A DNA stretch of 64,000 bases from Streptomyces xanthii (GCF_014621695.1 NZ_CP061281.1:4774001-4838000), one strand, 5' to 3'; shown: positions 26,268 through 37,390, numbered from the stretch's first letter. The notes: generated from the sequence alone by a model not told the origin. Program-made: numbers and translations.

Positions 26268-27743
26268 ATGGCCGCCCTCGAAGACGACGTCACCGCCGCA
26301 TCCGTCCCGGCACCCGCGACCGAGCCCGCCACCGCCGTCACCGAGGACGGCGGTGTGCTGGGCCGGGCCTACCGCGCGCTCAGCATCGGGATCGTCACCG
26401 TCGTCCTGCTGATCGCCTTCGAGGCGACCGCGGTGGGCACCGCGATGCCGGTCGCCGCGCGGGAGCTGGACGGGGTCTCGCTGTACGCGTTCGCGTTCTC
26501 GGGGTACTTCACGACGAGCCTGTTCGGGATGGTGCTCGCCGGGCAGTGGGCCGACCGGAGCGGGCCGCTGGGGGCGCTGAGCGCCGGGATCGGGGCGTTC
26601 GCGGCCGGGCTCGTGCTGGCCGGGACCGCCGGGACCATGTGGCTGTTCGTCGCCGGGCGGGCCGTGCAGGGGCTGGGCGGCGGACTGGTCATCGTCGCGC
26701 TGTACGTCGTCGTCAGCCGGGCCTACCCGGAGCGGCTGCGGCCCGCGATCATGGCGGCGTTCGCGGCGAGCTGGGTCGTGCCGTCCATCGTGGGGCCGCT
26801 CGCCGCCGGAGCCGTCACCGAGCACCTCGGCTGGCGCTGGGTGTTCCTCGGGATCCCGGTGCTGGTGCTGCTGCCGCTCGGGCTCGCGGTGCCGCAGATC
26901 CGGCGCCGGGCCGGCGGCCCGCCCGTCGCGGACCCCGCCGCGGGCGAGAAGAAGTCGGGCCCGGACCGGCGGCGGATCCGGCTCGCGTTCGGGATCTCGC
27001 TCGGGGCGGGCCTGCTCCAGTACGCCGCCCAGGACCTGCGCCCGCTGTCCCTGCTGCCCGGTGTCGCGGGCGTCGCGCTGCTCGTGCCGTCCGTGCTCGG
27101 CGTGCTGCCCCGCGGCACGTACCGGGCGGTGCGCGGGCTGCCGTCGGTGGTGCTGCTGCGCGGGATCGCGTCCGGGGCGTTCATCGCCGCCGAGTCGTTC
27201 GTCCCGCTGATGCTGGTGACGCAGCGGGGCCTGTCGCCGACGCTCGCCGGGTTCTCGCTGGCCGCGGGCGGCGCGACCTGGGCGCTGGGCTCCTGGGTGC
27301 AGTCCCGGCCCCGCCTGGAGCCGTACCGGCAGCGGATGGTCGCCGGCGGCATGGTGCTGGTCGCCGCCGCGATCGCGACCGCCCCGAGCGTGCTGATCGC
27401 GGCCGTGCCCGTCTGGATCGTCGCGGTGGCCTGGGCCTTCGGCTGCCTGGGCATGGGCCTCGTGATCTCGTCCACCAGCGTGCTGCTGTTCCAGCTGTCG
27501 GCGCCGGAGGAGGCCGGGGCGAACTCGGCCGCGCTGCAGATCTCCGACGGCCTGACCAGCGTCGTCCTGCTCGCGGCGGGCGGCGCCGCGTTCGCCGCGC
27601 TCGGCGGGGGAGCGGTCGGGCACGGGGTCGCGCAGGGGGCCGGCGGCTCCCACCCGGGGGCGTTCGCCGCCGTGTTCCTGCCGATGGCGGTGGTCGCGCT
27701 CGCCGGGGCCTGGGTCGGGACGCGGCTGCGGGCCGCGCGCTGA
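26268..27743 (+). CDS. MFS drug/solute exporter
   Basis: 491 aa from the ATG at 26268 (ATG at 26262 also in frame). Twelve or more membrane spans; MFS motif A appears as 'GQWADRSGPLGA' after span 2, and 'GLGGGLVIVALYVVVSRAYPE' is typical of proton antiporters near span 4. A cytoplasmic Lys/Arg-rich loop at about 220-245 divides the halves. It most resembles the EmrB/QacA-like DHA group; the substrate is unknown. Divergent from tRNA-Cys, with no regulator next to it. Confidence 0.85.
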   Translation: MAALEDDVTAASVPAPATEPATAVTEDGGVLGRAYRALSIGIVTVVLLIAFEATAVGTAMPVAARELDGVSLYAFAFSGYFTTSLFGMVLAGQWADRSGPLGALSAGIGAFAAGLVLAGTAGTMWLFVAGRAVQGLGGGLVIVALYVVVSRAYPERLRPAIMAAFAASWVVPSIVGPLAAGAVTEHLGWRWVFLGIPVLVLLPLGLAVPQIRRRAGGPPVADPAAGEKKSGPDRRRIRLAFGISLGAGLLQYAAQDLRPLSLLPGVAGVALLVPSVLGVLPRGTYRAVRGLPSVVLLRGIASGAFIAAESFVPLMLVTQRGLSPTLAGFSLAAGGATWALGSWVQSRPRLEPYRQRMVAGGMVLVAAAIATAPSVLIAAVPVWIVAVAWAFGCLGMGLVISSTSVLLFQLSAPEEAGANSAALQISDGLTSVVLLAAGGAAFAALGGGAVGHGVAQGAGGSHPGAFAAVFLPMAVVALAGAWVGTRLRAAR

Positions 27744-27976
27744 GCCCCCGGCGGGCGGTGACGTGATCGCGACTGCCGGTGAGAGTCGGCCAGTTGATCT
27801 GTGACCCGCGTCCCAACCACCCCCGCCCCGGCCTCGTCCGTCGCGCTCGTCAACCGGGCCCCCGGTAAGGTGGCCCGGTTGTCATACGCAGCCGTGCCGC
27901 GGTCCCCGGCCGGTGCGGCGGACGTAGCGACGACGTACACGTAGCCGTGCCGTCCAGCCCTGAGTAATCGGAGACC

Positions 27977-29776
27977 GTGACTACCACCGCCGCCACCAGC
28001 TCCTCGTCCCACCACCTTTCCCCCGCCTTCCCCGGCCGCGCCCCCTGGGGCACCGCCAACAAGCTGCGTGCCTGGCAGCAGGGCGCGATGGAGAAGTACA
28101 TCCAGGAGCAGCCGCGCGACTTCCTGGCGGTCGCCACCCCCGGCGCCGGCAAGACGACCTTCGCGCTCACCCTCGCCTCCTGGCTGCTGCACCACCACGT
28201 CGTGCAGCAGGTGACCGTGGTCGCGCCCACCGAGCACCTGAAGAAGCAGTGGGCGGAGGCGGCGGCGCGCATAGGGATCAAGCTGGACCCCGAGTACAGC
28301 GCGGGCCCGCTCAGCAAGGAGTACCAGGGCGTCGCCGTGACGTACGCGGGCGTCGGTGTGCGGCCCATGCTGCACCGCAACCGCTCCGAGCAGCGCAAGA
28401 CGCTGGTCATCCTCGACGAGATCCACCACGCCGGTGACTCGAAGTCCTGGGGCGAGGCCTGCCTGGAGGCGTTCGAGCCGGCCACCCGCCGCCTCGCCCT
28501 CACCGGCACCCCGTTCCGCTCCGACACCAACCCGATCCCCTTCGTCACGTACGAGGAGGGCAACGACGGCATCCGGCGCTCCTCGGCGGACTACACGTAC
28601 GGCTACGGCAGCGCCCTCGGCGACGGCGTCGTCCGCCCCGTGATCTTTCTCAGTTACAGCGGCAACATGCGCTGGCGCACCAAGGCCGGCGACGAGATCG
28701 CGGCCCGGCTCGGCGAGCCCATGACCAAGGACGCGGTCAGCCAGGCCTGGCGCACGGCGCTCGACCCGCGCGGCGAGTGGATGCCGAGCGTGCTGCGCGC
28801 CGCCGACGCCCGCCTCACCGAGGTCCGCAAGGGCATCCCCGACGCGGGCGCCCTCGTCATCGCCTCCGACCAGGACTCGGCCCGCGCCTACGCGAAGCTG
28901 ATCCGGGAGATCACCGGGACGAAGGCGACCGTCGTGCTCTCCGACGACACCGGCGCCTCGAAGCGGATCGACGACTTCGCCGCGAGCGACGACCGCTGGA
29001 TGGTCGCCGTCCGCATGGTGTCCGAGGGCGTCGACGTGCCGCGCCTCGCCGTCGGCGTGTACGCGACGACGATCTCCACCCCGCTGTTCTTCGCACAGGC
29101 CGTCGGCCGCTTCGTACGGTCCCGGCGGCGCGGCGAGACGGCCTCCGTCTTCCTGCCCACCGTGCCCGACCTGCTCGGCTTCGCCAACGAGATGGAGGTC
29201 GAGCGCGACCACGTCCTCGACAAGCCGAAGAAGGAAGGCGAGGAGGACCCCTACGCCGAGTCCGAGCAGGAGATGGACGAGGCGAACAAGCAGCAGGACG
29301 AGGACACCGGCGAGCAGGAGCAGTTCTCCTTCGAGGCGCTGGAGTCCGAGGCCGTCTTCGACCGCGTCCTCTACGACGGCGCCGAGTTCGGCATGCAGGC
29401 CCACCCCGGCAGCGAGGAGGAGCAGGACTACCTCGGCATCCCCGGGCTCCTCGAACCCGACCAGGTGCAGCTGCTGCTCCAGAAGCGGCAGGCCCGGCAG
29501 ATCGCGCACAGCAAGAAGAAGCCCGACACCGAGGCCGACCTGCTGGAGCTGCCCGCCGAGCGGCGGCCCGTCGTCTCCCACAAAGAGATGATGGAGCTGC
29601 GCAAGCAGCTGAACACGATGGTCGGCGCGTACGTCCACCAGAGCGGCAAACCGCACGGCGTCATCCACACCGAGCTGCGCCGGGTGTGCGGCGGACCGCC
29701 GAGCGCGGAGGCGACGGCGGGGCAGCTGCGCCAGCGCATCGCCAAGGTCCAGGAGTGGGCCACCCGCATGTCCTGA
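27977..29776 (+). CDS. Superfamily 2 DEAD/DEAH-box helicase
   Basis: 599 aa from a GTG. Motif I 'TPGAGKTTFAL' is at about 55-65, motif II DEIHH in 'LVILDEIHHAGD' at about 150, motif III 'LTGTPFRSD', and motif VI 'QAVGRFVRSRRRGE'. It is closest to the SSL2/type-III-restriction-like group of stand-alone DNA/RNA helicases. An acidic Glu/Asp/Gln-rich segment follows the helicase core at about 415-450, and the C-terminal ~100 residues have no named domain. It has no restriction or modification neighbour, so a defence role is not supported; a general nucleic-acid role is more likely. Confidence 0.85.
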   Translation: MTTTAATSSSSHHLSPAFPGRAPWGTANKLRAWQQGAMEKYIQEQPRDFLAVATPGAGKTTFALTLASWLLHHHVVQQVTVVAPTEHLKKQWAEAAARIGIKLDPEYSAGPLSKEYQGVAVTYAGVGVRPMLHRNRSEQRKTLVILDEIHHAGDSKSWGEACLEAFEPATRRLALTGTPFRSDTNPIPFVTYEEGNDGIRRSSADYTYGYGSALGDGVVRPVIFLSYSGNMRWRTKAGDEIAARLGEPMTKDAVSQAWRTALDPRGEWMPSVLRAADARLTEVRKGIPDAGALVIASDQDSARAYAKLIREITGTKATVVLSDDTGASKRIDDFAASDDRWMVAVRMVSEGVDVPRLAVGVYATTISTPLFFAQAVGRFVRSRRRGETASVFLPTVPDLLGFANEMEVERDHVLDKPKKEGEEDPYAESEQEMDEANKQQDEDTGEQEQFSFEALESEAVFDRVLYDGAEFGMQAHPGSEEEQDYLGIPGLLEPDQVQLLLQKRQARQIAHSKKKPDTEADLLELPAERRPVVSHKEMMELRKQLNTMVGAYVHQSGKPHGVIHTELRRVCGGPPSAEATAGQLRQRIAKVQEWATRMS

Positions 29777-30094
29777 GCGGGTGCGGGGCGCAGTTCCTGC
29801 GGGGTGTGCGGACCGGGGCATTCCCGATGATCTCCGGCTTGTTACTGACCGGATTCTGGACGGAGTCTTCCGCTGAGCGGACCTTCCTCGCTAGATTCCC
29901 GGGCAACGCACACGCCCCGTGGCAGAGCCGCCGCGGAGCGCAGCCGGTACGCCCGAAGACTTGCCGTACGCACCAGACGCACGCGGCGCAGGGCCTGCTG
30001 CCGACCGGCGGCCTCTGACGCGCGTCGCCGAACGGGACCGGCGGCGCAACCGCCGCGGAGGAGACCGCCTACCTCACACTAAGGAGTGGGCGTC
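29777..30094. other. 318-bp region upstream of the IclR regulator gene
   Basis: No ORF. A comparatively AT-rich part near 29829-29900 is the likely promoter region of the regulator gene. I could not assign boxes with confidence. Confidence 0.4.
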
Positions 30095-30733
30095 GTGACC
30101 GCGGAGACCTCCCAGACGCTCGACCGGGGACTACGAGTCCTCAAACTGCTCGCCGACACCGACCACGGCCTGACCGTGACCGAGCTCTCCAACAAGCTCG
30201 GGGTCAACCGGACCGTCGTCTACCGCCTCCTCGCCACGCTGGAGCAGCACGCCCTGGTCCGCCGCGACCTCGGCGGCCGCGCCCGCGTCGGGCTCGGGGT
30301 GCTGCGGCTCGGCCGGCAGGTGCATCCGCTGGTGCGCGAGGCCGCGCTGCCCGCGCTGCGCTCGCTGGCCGAGGACATCGGGGCGACGGCGCACCTGACC
30401 CTCGTGGACGGCACGGAGGCCCTTGCCGTGGCCGTCGTCGAGCCCACCTGGACGGACTACCACGTGGCCTACCGGGCCGGGTTCCGGCATCCGCTCGATC
30501 GCGGGGCGGCCGGCCGGGCCATTCTCGCGGCGCGCGGCGGGTCCCTGGAGCCGGGGTACACGCTGACGCACGGGGAACTGGAGGCGGGCGCGAGCGGTGC
30601 GGCCGCGCCGCTCCTCGGGGTGACCGGGCTCGAGGGGTCGGTCGGGGTCGTCATGCTGGCGGACGCCGTCCCGGAACGGGTGGGGCCGCGGGTGCTGGAC
30701 GCCGCGCGTGAGGTTGCCGACGCGTTGCGCTAG
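30095..30733 (+). CDS. hpdR: IclR-family transcriptional regulator (HpdR candidate)
   Basis: 212 aa; the GTG at 30095 lies 8 bp after AAGGAG (an earlier GTG at 30086 would abut that site). The N-terminal winged helix 'LTVTELSNKLGVNRTVVYRLLATLEQ' is followed by the IclR effector domain, somewhat shorter than the usual 250 aa. In S. coelicolor an IclR protein called HpdR represses hppD, and this gene lies ~6 kb from hppD in what I believe is the same gene order, so it is the best candidate. The symbol depends on that recall. Confidence 0.7.
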   Translation: MTAETSQTLDRGLRVLKLLADTDHGLTVTELSNKLGVNRTVVYRLLATLEQHALVRRDLGGRARVGLGVLRLGRQVHPLVREAALPALRSLAEDIGATAHLTLVDGTEALAVAVVEPTWTDYHVAYRAGFRHPLDRGAAGRAILAARGGSLEPGYTLTHGELEAGASGAAAPLLGVTGLEGSVGVVMLADAVPERVGPRVLDAAREVADALR

Positions 30734-30765
30734 CCGCGGGGGTGCTGGATTTCGGGTGCGGGTGG

Positions 30766-30926
30766 GTGGGGGCTGGTCGCGCAGTTCCCCGCGCCCCTGG
30801 AAGGCATGCGGCTTCGCCGCGCCTTCCCCCGACAAAAGGCGCCGGACGCCTCCCATCGGGGAGATGCGGCGCGAAGCGCCATGCATCTCAGGGGCGCGGG
30901 GAACTGCGCGGCCAGCCCCCACCGGA
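30766..30926. repeat. Dispersed inverted-repeat element, copy D
   Basis: Left arm about 30771-30799 (GGCTGGTCGCGCAGTTCCCC core), right arm about 30887-30917. The inner module 'AAGGCATGCGGCTTCGCCGC' is identical to that of copy C. Located after the IclR gene and immediately upstream of the S16 protease gene, in tandem rather than convergent context. Confidence 0.87.
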
Positions 30927-30961
30927 GCCGCGGACGAAGACCCGCCCGATACATTGGCTGC

Positions 30962-31753
30962 GTGTTCAATCGCCTCAGCAGCAACACCCGCCTCGCCCTC
31001 TGCGCGCTCCCCTTCGCCGCACTGCTGGCGACCGCGATCTTCGCCCCACTGCCCTTCGCCGTGGCGCAGCCCGGGCCGACGACGAACGTGCTGGGGGAGG
31101 CCGGGGGCAAACCCGTCATCGAGGTGAGCGGCGCCCCCACCCGGGACACGGGCGGTCAGCTGCGCGCGGTGACGATCCTCGCGACGGGGCCGGACGCCAC
31201 GCTGCACCTGGGCGGCCTGCTCGACGCCTGGTTCCGCGACGACCGCGCGGTGATGCCGAAGGACGCCGTGTACCCGGAGGGCGACTCCACCAAGGAGATC
31301 GAGCAGCACAACCAGCAGGAGATGAAGGGCTCGCAGGACGCCGCGACCGAGGCCGCGCTCGACTACCTCGGCGAGGACTCCGGCAAGGTGAAGGTGTCGC
31401 TGCAGCTCGGCGACGTCGGCGGGCCCAGCGCGGGCCTGCTGTTCTCGCTCGGCATCGTCGACCTGCTCGACGGCGACGGCGCGGGCGGCGACCTGACCGG
31501 CGGGAAGTCGATCGCGGGCACCGGCACGATCGACGACAGCGGCCGGGTCGGCGCGGTCGGCGGCGTCTCGCTCAAGGTGCAGGCCGCCCACCGCGACGGG
31601 GCGACCGTCTTCCTCGTGCCGAAGGCGGAGTGCCGGGACGCGAAGGCGTCGGCGCCGAAGTCGATGCGGCTGATCCCGGTGACCACGCTCAAGGGCGCGG
31701 TCACCGATCTGACGGACTTCAAGAAGGGCTCCGGCACGGTGCCGAAGTGCTGA
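30962..31753 (+). CDS. Membrane-anchored Lon-type (S16) serine protease domain protein
   Basis: 263 aa from a GTG at 30962. A signal-anchor at about 10-34 is followed by an extracytoplasmic Lon proteolytic domain with the Ser-Lys dyad: Ser156 in 'GGPSAGLLFSLGI' and Lys205 in 'GVSLKVQAA'. 'GTGTIDDSGRVGAVGG' is the family's G-rich strand. The related YlbL proteins also have a PDZ domain before the S16 domain; I see none here, and the protein is ~80 residues shorter. Probably an envelope peptidase. The gene follows repeat copy D by about 35 bp. Confidence 0.82.
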   Translation: MFNRLSSNTRLALCALPFAALLATAIFAPLPFAVAQPGPTTNVLGEAGGKPVIEVSGAPTRDTGGQLRAVTILATGPDATLHLGGLLDAWFRDDRAVMPKDAVYPEGDSTKEIEQHNQQEMKGSQDAATEAALDYLGEDSGKVKVSLQLGDVGGPSAGLLFSLGIVDLLDGDGAGGDLTGGKSIAGTGTIDDSGRVGAVGGVSLKVQAAHRDGATVFLVPKAECRDAKASAPKSMRLIPVTTLKGAVTDLTDFKKGSGTVPKC

Positions 31754-31774
31754 CCCGGTGCCGGGCGGGCCGGG

Positions 31775-32752
31775 TCACTCCTTGACGAAGCCCTCCTGCA
31801 CCAGCCAGTCCTTCGCCACGTCGTGCGGGTCCTGGCCGTCGACGTCGACCTTGGAGTTGAGGTCCTGGGCGACGGTGTTGTTCAGCTTCTTGGTGATCGG
31901 CTCGATGACCTCGGCCATCTTCGGGTACTTCTTCAGCGCCTTGCTGTTGATCACCGGGGACGCGTTGTAGTTCGGGAAGAACTTCTTGTCGTCGTCCATC
32001 ACCGTGAGGTGCATGGCCTTGATGCGGCCGTCGGTGGTGAAGACCTCGCCGTACGTGCAGGTGCCCTTGGCGGCCTGCGTGTAGATGATGCCGGTGTCCA
32101 TCTGCGTGATGTTCTTGGCCGGCAGCTTCATCCCGTACTTCTTCTCCATGCCGGGCAGCCCGTCGGCCCGGTTGGCGAACTCGCTCTCCACGCACAGGGT
32201 CACCGCGCCCGGGTCCTTCTCGGCGAGCGCCGCGACGTCGGAGAGCGTCTTGGTGCCGTACTTCTTGTAGTTGGCCTGGTTCATGGCGAGCGCGTACGTG
32301 TTGTTGAGCGCGGCCTTGGGCAGCCAGGTGACGCCGTTCTTCGCGTCGGCGTCACGCACCGCCTCCCACTGCTCCTGCGGGTCGGGGATGGGCGTGGAGT
32401 GGCCGAGGTACGTGATCCAGCCGGTGCCGGTGTAGTCGTACATGGCGTCCGCGTCACCGGACTTGATGGCCTCGCGGGCGCCGATGGAGCCCTGGATGCC
32501 GGTCCGGTCGAGGACGTCGGCGCCGGCGGCCTTGAACGCGATGCCCATGATCGCGCCGAGGATCAGCTGCTCGGTGAACTCCTTGGACGCGACGGTGATG
32601 TCGGCGCCCTTCAGCGGCTCGCCCTGACCGACCGAGCCCGGGTGCACGTCGTCGACGAGCGGGCTGCCACTGGTGAGCCCGCAGCCCGAGAGCCCGGCCA
32701 GCAGGGTCAGACCGGACAGTGCCGCCGCGGCCACCCGTACGCGGTACCTCAT
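31775..32752 (-). CDS. Glycine betaine/choline ABC transporter, substrate-binding lipoprotein
   Basis: 325 aa. Lipoprotein signal with lipobox LSGC (Cys24). The OpuAC-type domain opens 'ITVASKEFTEQLILG', the standard start of osmoprotectant-binding proteins, with 'DYTGTGWITYL' and 'FPNYNASPVIN' further on. It captures betaine, choline or carnitine outside and hands it to the membrane complex encoded by the three genes upstream. The ATG overlaps the stop of the upstream permease. Confidence 0.9.
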   Translation of the reverse strand: MRYRVRVAAAALSGLTLLAGLSGCGLTSGSPLVDDVHPGSVGQGEPLKGADITVASKEFTEQLILGAIMGIAFKAAGADVLDRTGIQGSIGAREAIKSGDADAMYDYTGTGWITYLGHSTPIPDPQEQWEAVRDADAKNGVTWLPKAALNNTYALAMNQANYKKYGTKTLSDVAALAEKDPGAVTLCVESEFANRADGLPGMEKKYGMKLPAKNITQMDTGIIYTQAAKGTCTYGEVFTTDGRIKAMHLTVMDDDKKFFPNYNASPVINSKALKKYPKMAEVIEPITKKLNNTVAQDLNSKVDVDGQDPHDVAKDWLVQEGFVKE

Positions 32753-33609
32753 GAGCGCACCTCCAGACCGCGCGGCCGCAGCAGGAGCTCGGCCAGGGAC
32801 GCCAGCCAGTCCACGAGCAGCGCGAGCGCGATCGTCAGGATCGAGCCGAGCATCAGGACCGGCATGCGCTGATTGGTGATGCCGGTGGTGATCAGGACGC
32901 CGAGCCCGCCGCCGCCGCCGAACGTGGCGAGCGTCGCGGTGCCGACGTTGAGGACGAGCGCCGTGCGCACTCCGGCCAGGATCAGCGGTACGGCCAGCGG
33001 GAGTTCGACCTTGGAGAGGACACCGAGCGGCGACATGCCGATGCCGCGGGCCGCTTCGAGGAGCGTCGGGTCGTTCGCCTTCAGGCCCGCGATCGTGTTG
33101 GAGAGCACCGGCAGGATCGCGTAGATGATGATGCCGATCAGGGCCGACTTCTCGCCGATGCCGAGCCAGATGACGAGCAGGGCGAGCAGACCGATCGCCG
33201 GGGTGGCCTGGCCCATGTTCGCGATGGCCAGGGCGAACGGGGTGGCCTTGCGGAACATCTTGCGGGTCAGCAGGATGCCCAGCGGGATCGCGATGATCAG
33301 CACGAAGAACGTGGAGATCACGGTGAGGCTGATGTGCTGGCGCAGCGCCTTCCACACCTGGCCGTTGGAGAGCGCGTTCTCGGAGATCGGGTCGAGGTCC
33401 GCGTTCGCGAACCACAGCCAGGTCGCGAGGAGGACCACGATCAGCACGGCCGGCAGGAACGTCAGCTTCTGCCAGGTGATCCGGCGGGCCGGCCGGGGAG
33501 CGGGCGGCTGGGCCTCCTGCTCGGCCTCGCCGTCGTCGCGGAACGCGAGGCCCTTGACCTCGTGCTCGCCCTCGGGGCGGGCCGCGTCCTGCTTGCGGGG
33601 ACTGCTCAC
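32749..33609 (-). CDS. Glycine betaine/choline ABC transporter permease (second)
   Basis: 286 aa from a GTG. A ~50-aa charged N-terminal tail precedes six membrane spans; the EAA-type loop is 'LLEAARGIGMSPLGVLSKVELPLAVP', as in OpuCB/OpuCD. It starts within the end of the ATPase gene (overlap 33606-33609), so the four genes form one coupled operon transcribed leftward. Confidence 0.9.
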   Translation of the reverse strand: MSSPRKQDAARPEGEHEVKGLAFRDDGEAEQEAQPPAPRPARRITWQKLTFLPAVLIVVLLATWLWFANADLDPISENALSNGQVWKALRQHISLTVISTFFVLIIAIPLGILLTRKMFRKATPFALAIANMGQATPAIGLLALLVIWLGIGEKSALIGIIIYAILPVLSNTIAGLKANDPTLLEAARGIGMSPLGVLSKVELPLAVPLILAGVRTALVLNVGTATLATFGGGGGLGVLITTGITNQRMPVLMLGSILTIALALLVDWLASLAELLLRPRGLEVRS

Positions 33610-34874
33610 GCCTTCGCCTCCCCCTCCGCGGCCGTCGCGCCCTCCTGCTCCTGGTGGGTCTGCTGGGCGCGGTGCTCCTCCAGCTCGTGCTGGTGCTCGA
33701 CGGCCTCGAGGCGGTCGGCCTCCAGGAGTTCGTGCACCGAGTTCATGAGCGTCTCCATGTCGACGACGCCCTCGTACTCGCCGCGCCGGCCGGTCACCGC
33801 GACCCGGCCCGCGTTGTCCGTCAGGACGGCCTCCAGCGCGTCGCGCAGGGTCGCGTCCCAGGTCACCGTGTCGTGGACCAGGGTGCCGGCGCGGGCCAGG
33901 GAGCCCTTGGCGCGCATCAGGTCGCCGCGCCGCAGCCACTTGTAGGGGCGGCGGCGCTTGTCGAGCAGCAGCAGCTCGTTCGTCCCCGCCGCGCGGAGCT
34001 TGTTGAAGATCTCCTGGAGCGGGTCGTCGACCTGGACGGTGGGGTAGTCGGTCACCTCGACGTCGCGGACGCGGGTCAGGTTGAGGCGTTTGAGGGCGGC
34101 GCCCGCGCCGACGAAGCCGGAGACGAAGTCGTCGGCCGGGTTGGTGAGGATCGCCTCGGGGGTGTCGAACTGCGCGATGTGCGACTTCTCGCGGAGCACC
34201 GCGATCCGGTCGCCGAGCTTGATCGCCTCGTCGAAGTCGTGGGTGACGAAGACGATCGTCTTGTGCAGCTCGTGCTGGAGCCGGATCAGCTCGTCCTGGA
34301 GGTGGTCGCGGGTGATCGGGTCGACGGCGCCGAACGGCTCGTCCATCAGCAGCACGGGCGGGTCGGCGGCGAGCGCCCGGGCCACGCCGACGCGCTGCTG
34401 CTGGCCGCCGGAGAGCTGGCGCGGGTAGCGGCCGTGGAACTCGGCGGGGTCGAGTCCTACGAGGTCCAGCATCTCCTCGACCCGTGACTTGATCTTCGAC
34501 TTGGACCAGCCGACCATCTTCGGCACGAGCCCGATGTTCTGGGCGACGGTCATGTGCGGGAACAGGCCCGAGGACTGGATCGCGTAGCCGACCTTGCGGC
34601 GCAGCTTGACCGGGTCCATGTCCGTGACGTCCTCGCCGCCGATGCGGATGCGGCCGCCGGTCGGCTCGATCAGCCGGTTGATCATCTTGAGGGTCGTCGA
34701 CTTCCCGCAGCCCGAGGGGCCGACGAAGATGATCAGCTCGCCCGCCTTGATCTCCATGTTCACGCTGTCCACGGCCGGTTCGGCCGAGCCGGGGTAGCGC
34801 TTGGTGAGGTTCTCCAGCTCGATGCTGGCCCCGGAGGTCTGTGGCTGCGCGGTCTCGGTCGTGGTGTCAGACAC
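33606..34874 (-). CDS. Glycine betaine/choline ABC transporter ATPase with CBS domains
   Basis: 422 aa from a GTG. Walker A 'GPSGCGKST', Q-loop 'IQSSGLFPHMTV', signature 'LSGGQQQRVGVARAL', Walker B 'VLLMDEPFGAVD' and the switch His in 'VFVTHDFDEA'. Two CBS modules follow at about 270-385; in OpuA-type ATPases these sense ionic strength and gate uptake, so osmotic control is likely. The C-terminal ~35 residues are Glu/Gln/His-rich and probably unstructured. Confidence 0.92.
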   Translation of the reverse strand: MSDTTTETAQPQTSGASIELENLTKRYPGSAEPAVDSVNMEIKAGELIIFVGPSGCGKSTTLKMINRLIEPTGGRIRIGGEDVTDMDPVKLRRKVGYAIQSSGLFPHMTVAQNIGLVPKMVGWSKSKIKSRVEEMLDLVGLDPAEFHGRYPRQLSGGQQQRVGVARALAADPPVLLMDEPFGAVDPITRDHLQDELIRLQHELHKTIVFVTHDFDEAIKLGDRIAVLREKSHIAQFDTPEAILTNPADDFVSGFVGAGAALKRLNLTRVRDVEVTDYPTVQVDDPLQEIFNKLRAAGTNELLLLDKRRRPYKWLRRGDLMRAKGSLARAGTLVHDTVTWDATLRDALEAVLTDNAGRVAVTGRRGEYEGVVDMETLMNSVHELLEADRLEAVEHQHELEEHRAQQTHQEQEGATAAEGEAKA

Positions 34875-35514
34875 GGATCCCCCTCGGGATGGTCAGCCGT
34901 CCGATGAGGACGTACGCGGCGTCGAACAGCAGGGCGAGGATGATGATGCCGAGGGTGCCCGCGAGCACCTGGTTGAGCGCGTTCTTGCTGCCCAGCGAGG
35001 CGATGCCGCGGAAGATCTCGTTGCCGAGGCCGGGGCCGGAGGCGTAGGCGGCGATGGCCGCGATGCCCATGAGCATCTGGGTGGAGACCCGGATCCCGGT
35101 GAGGATGGGCGGCCAGGCCAGCGGCAGCTCGACCTTGACGAGCCGGGCGAGACGCGACATCCCGATGCCCTTCGCCGCGTCGATCAGCGAGGGGTCGACG
35201 CCGCGCAGGCCCACGATCGAGTTGCGCACGATCGGCAGCAGCCCGTACAGGGTCAGCGCGATGACGGTCGGGGCGACACCGAGGCCGACGATCGGGATGA
35301 GCAGACCGATCATGGCGAGCGACGGGATCGTCAGGATGGTGGAGGTGGCGGTCGTCGCCAGGTTCCCGCCCCATTCGCTGCGGTAGGTGAGGACGCCGAT
35401 GAGGACGCCGATCACGGTGGCGACCACCATGCACTGGAAGACGGCGCTGGCGTGCTGCGCCGCGTCGGCGAGCAGCTGCTGGTGCCGGTTGACCAGGTAG
35501 TCCCAGAAGTTCAT
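34867..35514 (-). CDS. Glycine betaine/choline ABC transporter permease (first gene of operon)
   Basis: 215 aa; ATG at 35514 with GGGAGGG at 35518-35524. The compact OpuCB/ProW-type permease has 'LIDAAKGIGMSRLARLVKVELPLAWP' as coupling loop. Its end overlaps the start of the ATPase gene. The open frame continues upstream through a block of 12-bp repeats, but the strong ribosome-binding site supports this start. Confidence 0.9.
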   Translation of the reverse strand: MNFWDYLVNRHQQLLADAAQHASAVFQCMVVATVIGVLIGVLTYRSEWGGNLATTATSTILTIPSLAMIGLLIPIVGLGVAPTVIALTLYGLLPIVRNSIVGLRGVDPSLIDAAKGIGMSRLARLVKVELPLAWPPILTGIRVSTQMLMGIAAIAAYASGPGLGNEIFRGIASLGSKNALNQVLAGTLGIIILALLFDAAYVLIGRLTIPRGIRV

Positions 35515-35526
35515 CGGCCCTCCCGG

Positions 35527-35574
35527 AAGCAGTCCCGCAAGCAGTCCCGGAAGCAGTCCGGGAAGCGGTCCCGG
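35527..35574. repeat. Four 12-bp tandem repeats in the betaine transporter leader
   Basis: Units AAGCAGTCCCGC, AAGCAGTCCCGG, AAGCAGTCCGGG and AAGCGGTCCCGG run head to tail, with partial units on both sides (35521-35526 and 35575-35580). They begin 3 bp beyond the Shine-Dalgarno of the first transporter gene, so they lie in its leader or promoter. Confidence 0.85.
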
Positions 35575-35629
35575 AAGCCCGACACCCGCACGTCCATCGC
35601 GCCTCACCGCCGGGCCGTGCTCGTAACCG

Positions 35630-37368
<1,739 letters not shown>

Positions 37369-37390
37369 GACCCGCTCGTAGTCTGGCCGC

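Noticed and set aside
27977..29776. SF2 helicase as part of a defence system
   Set aside because: Neighbours are an MFS exporter and an IclR regulator. There is no nuclease, methylase or other defence gene, and the gene appears to be core chromosome.
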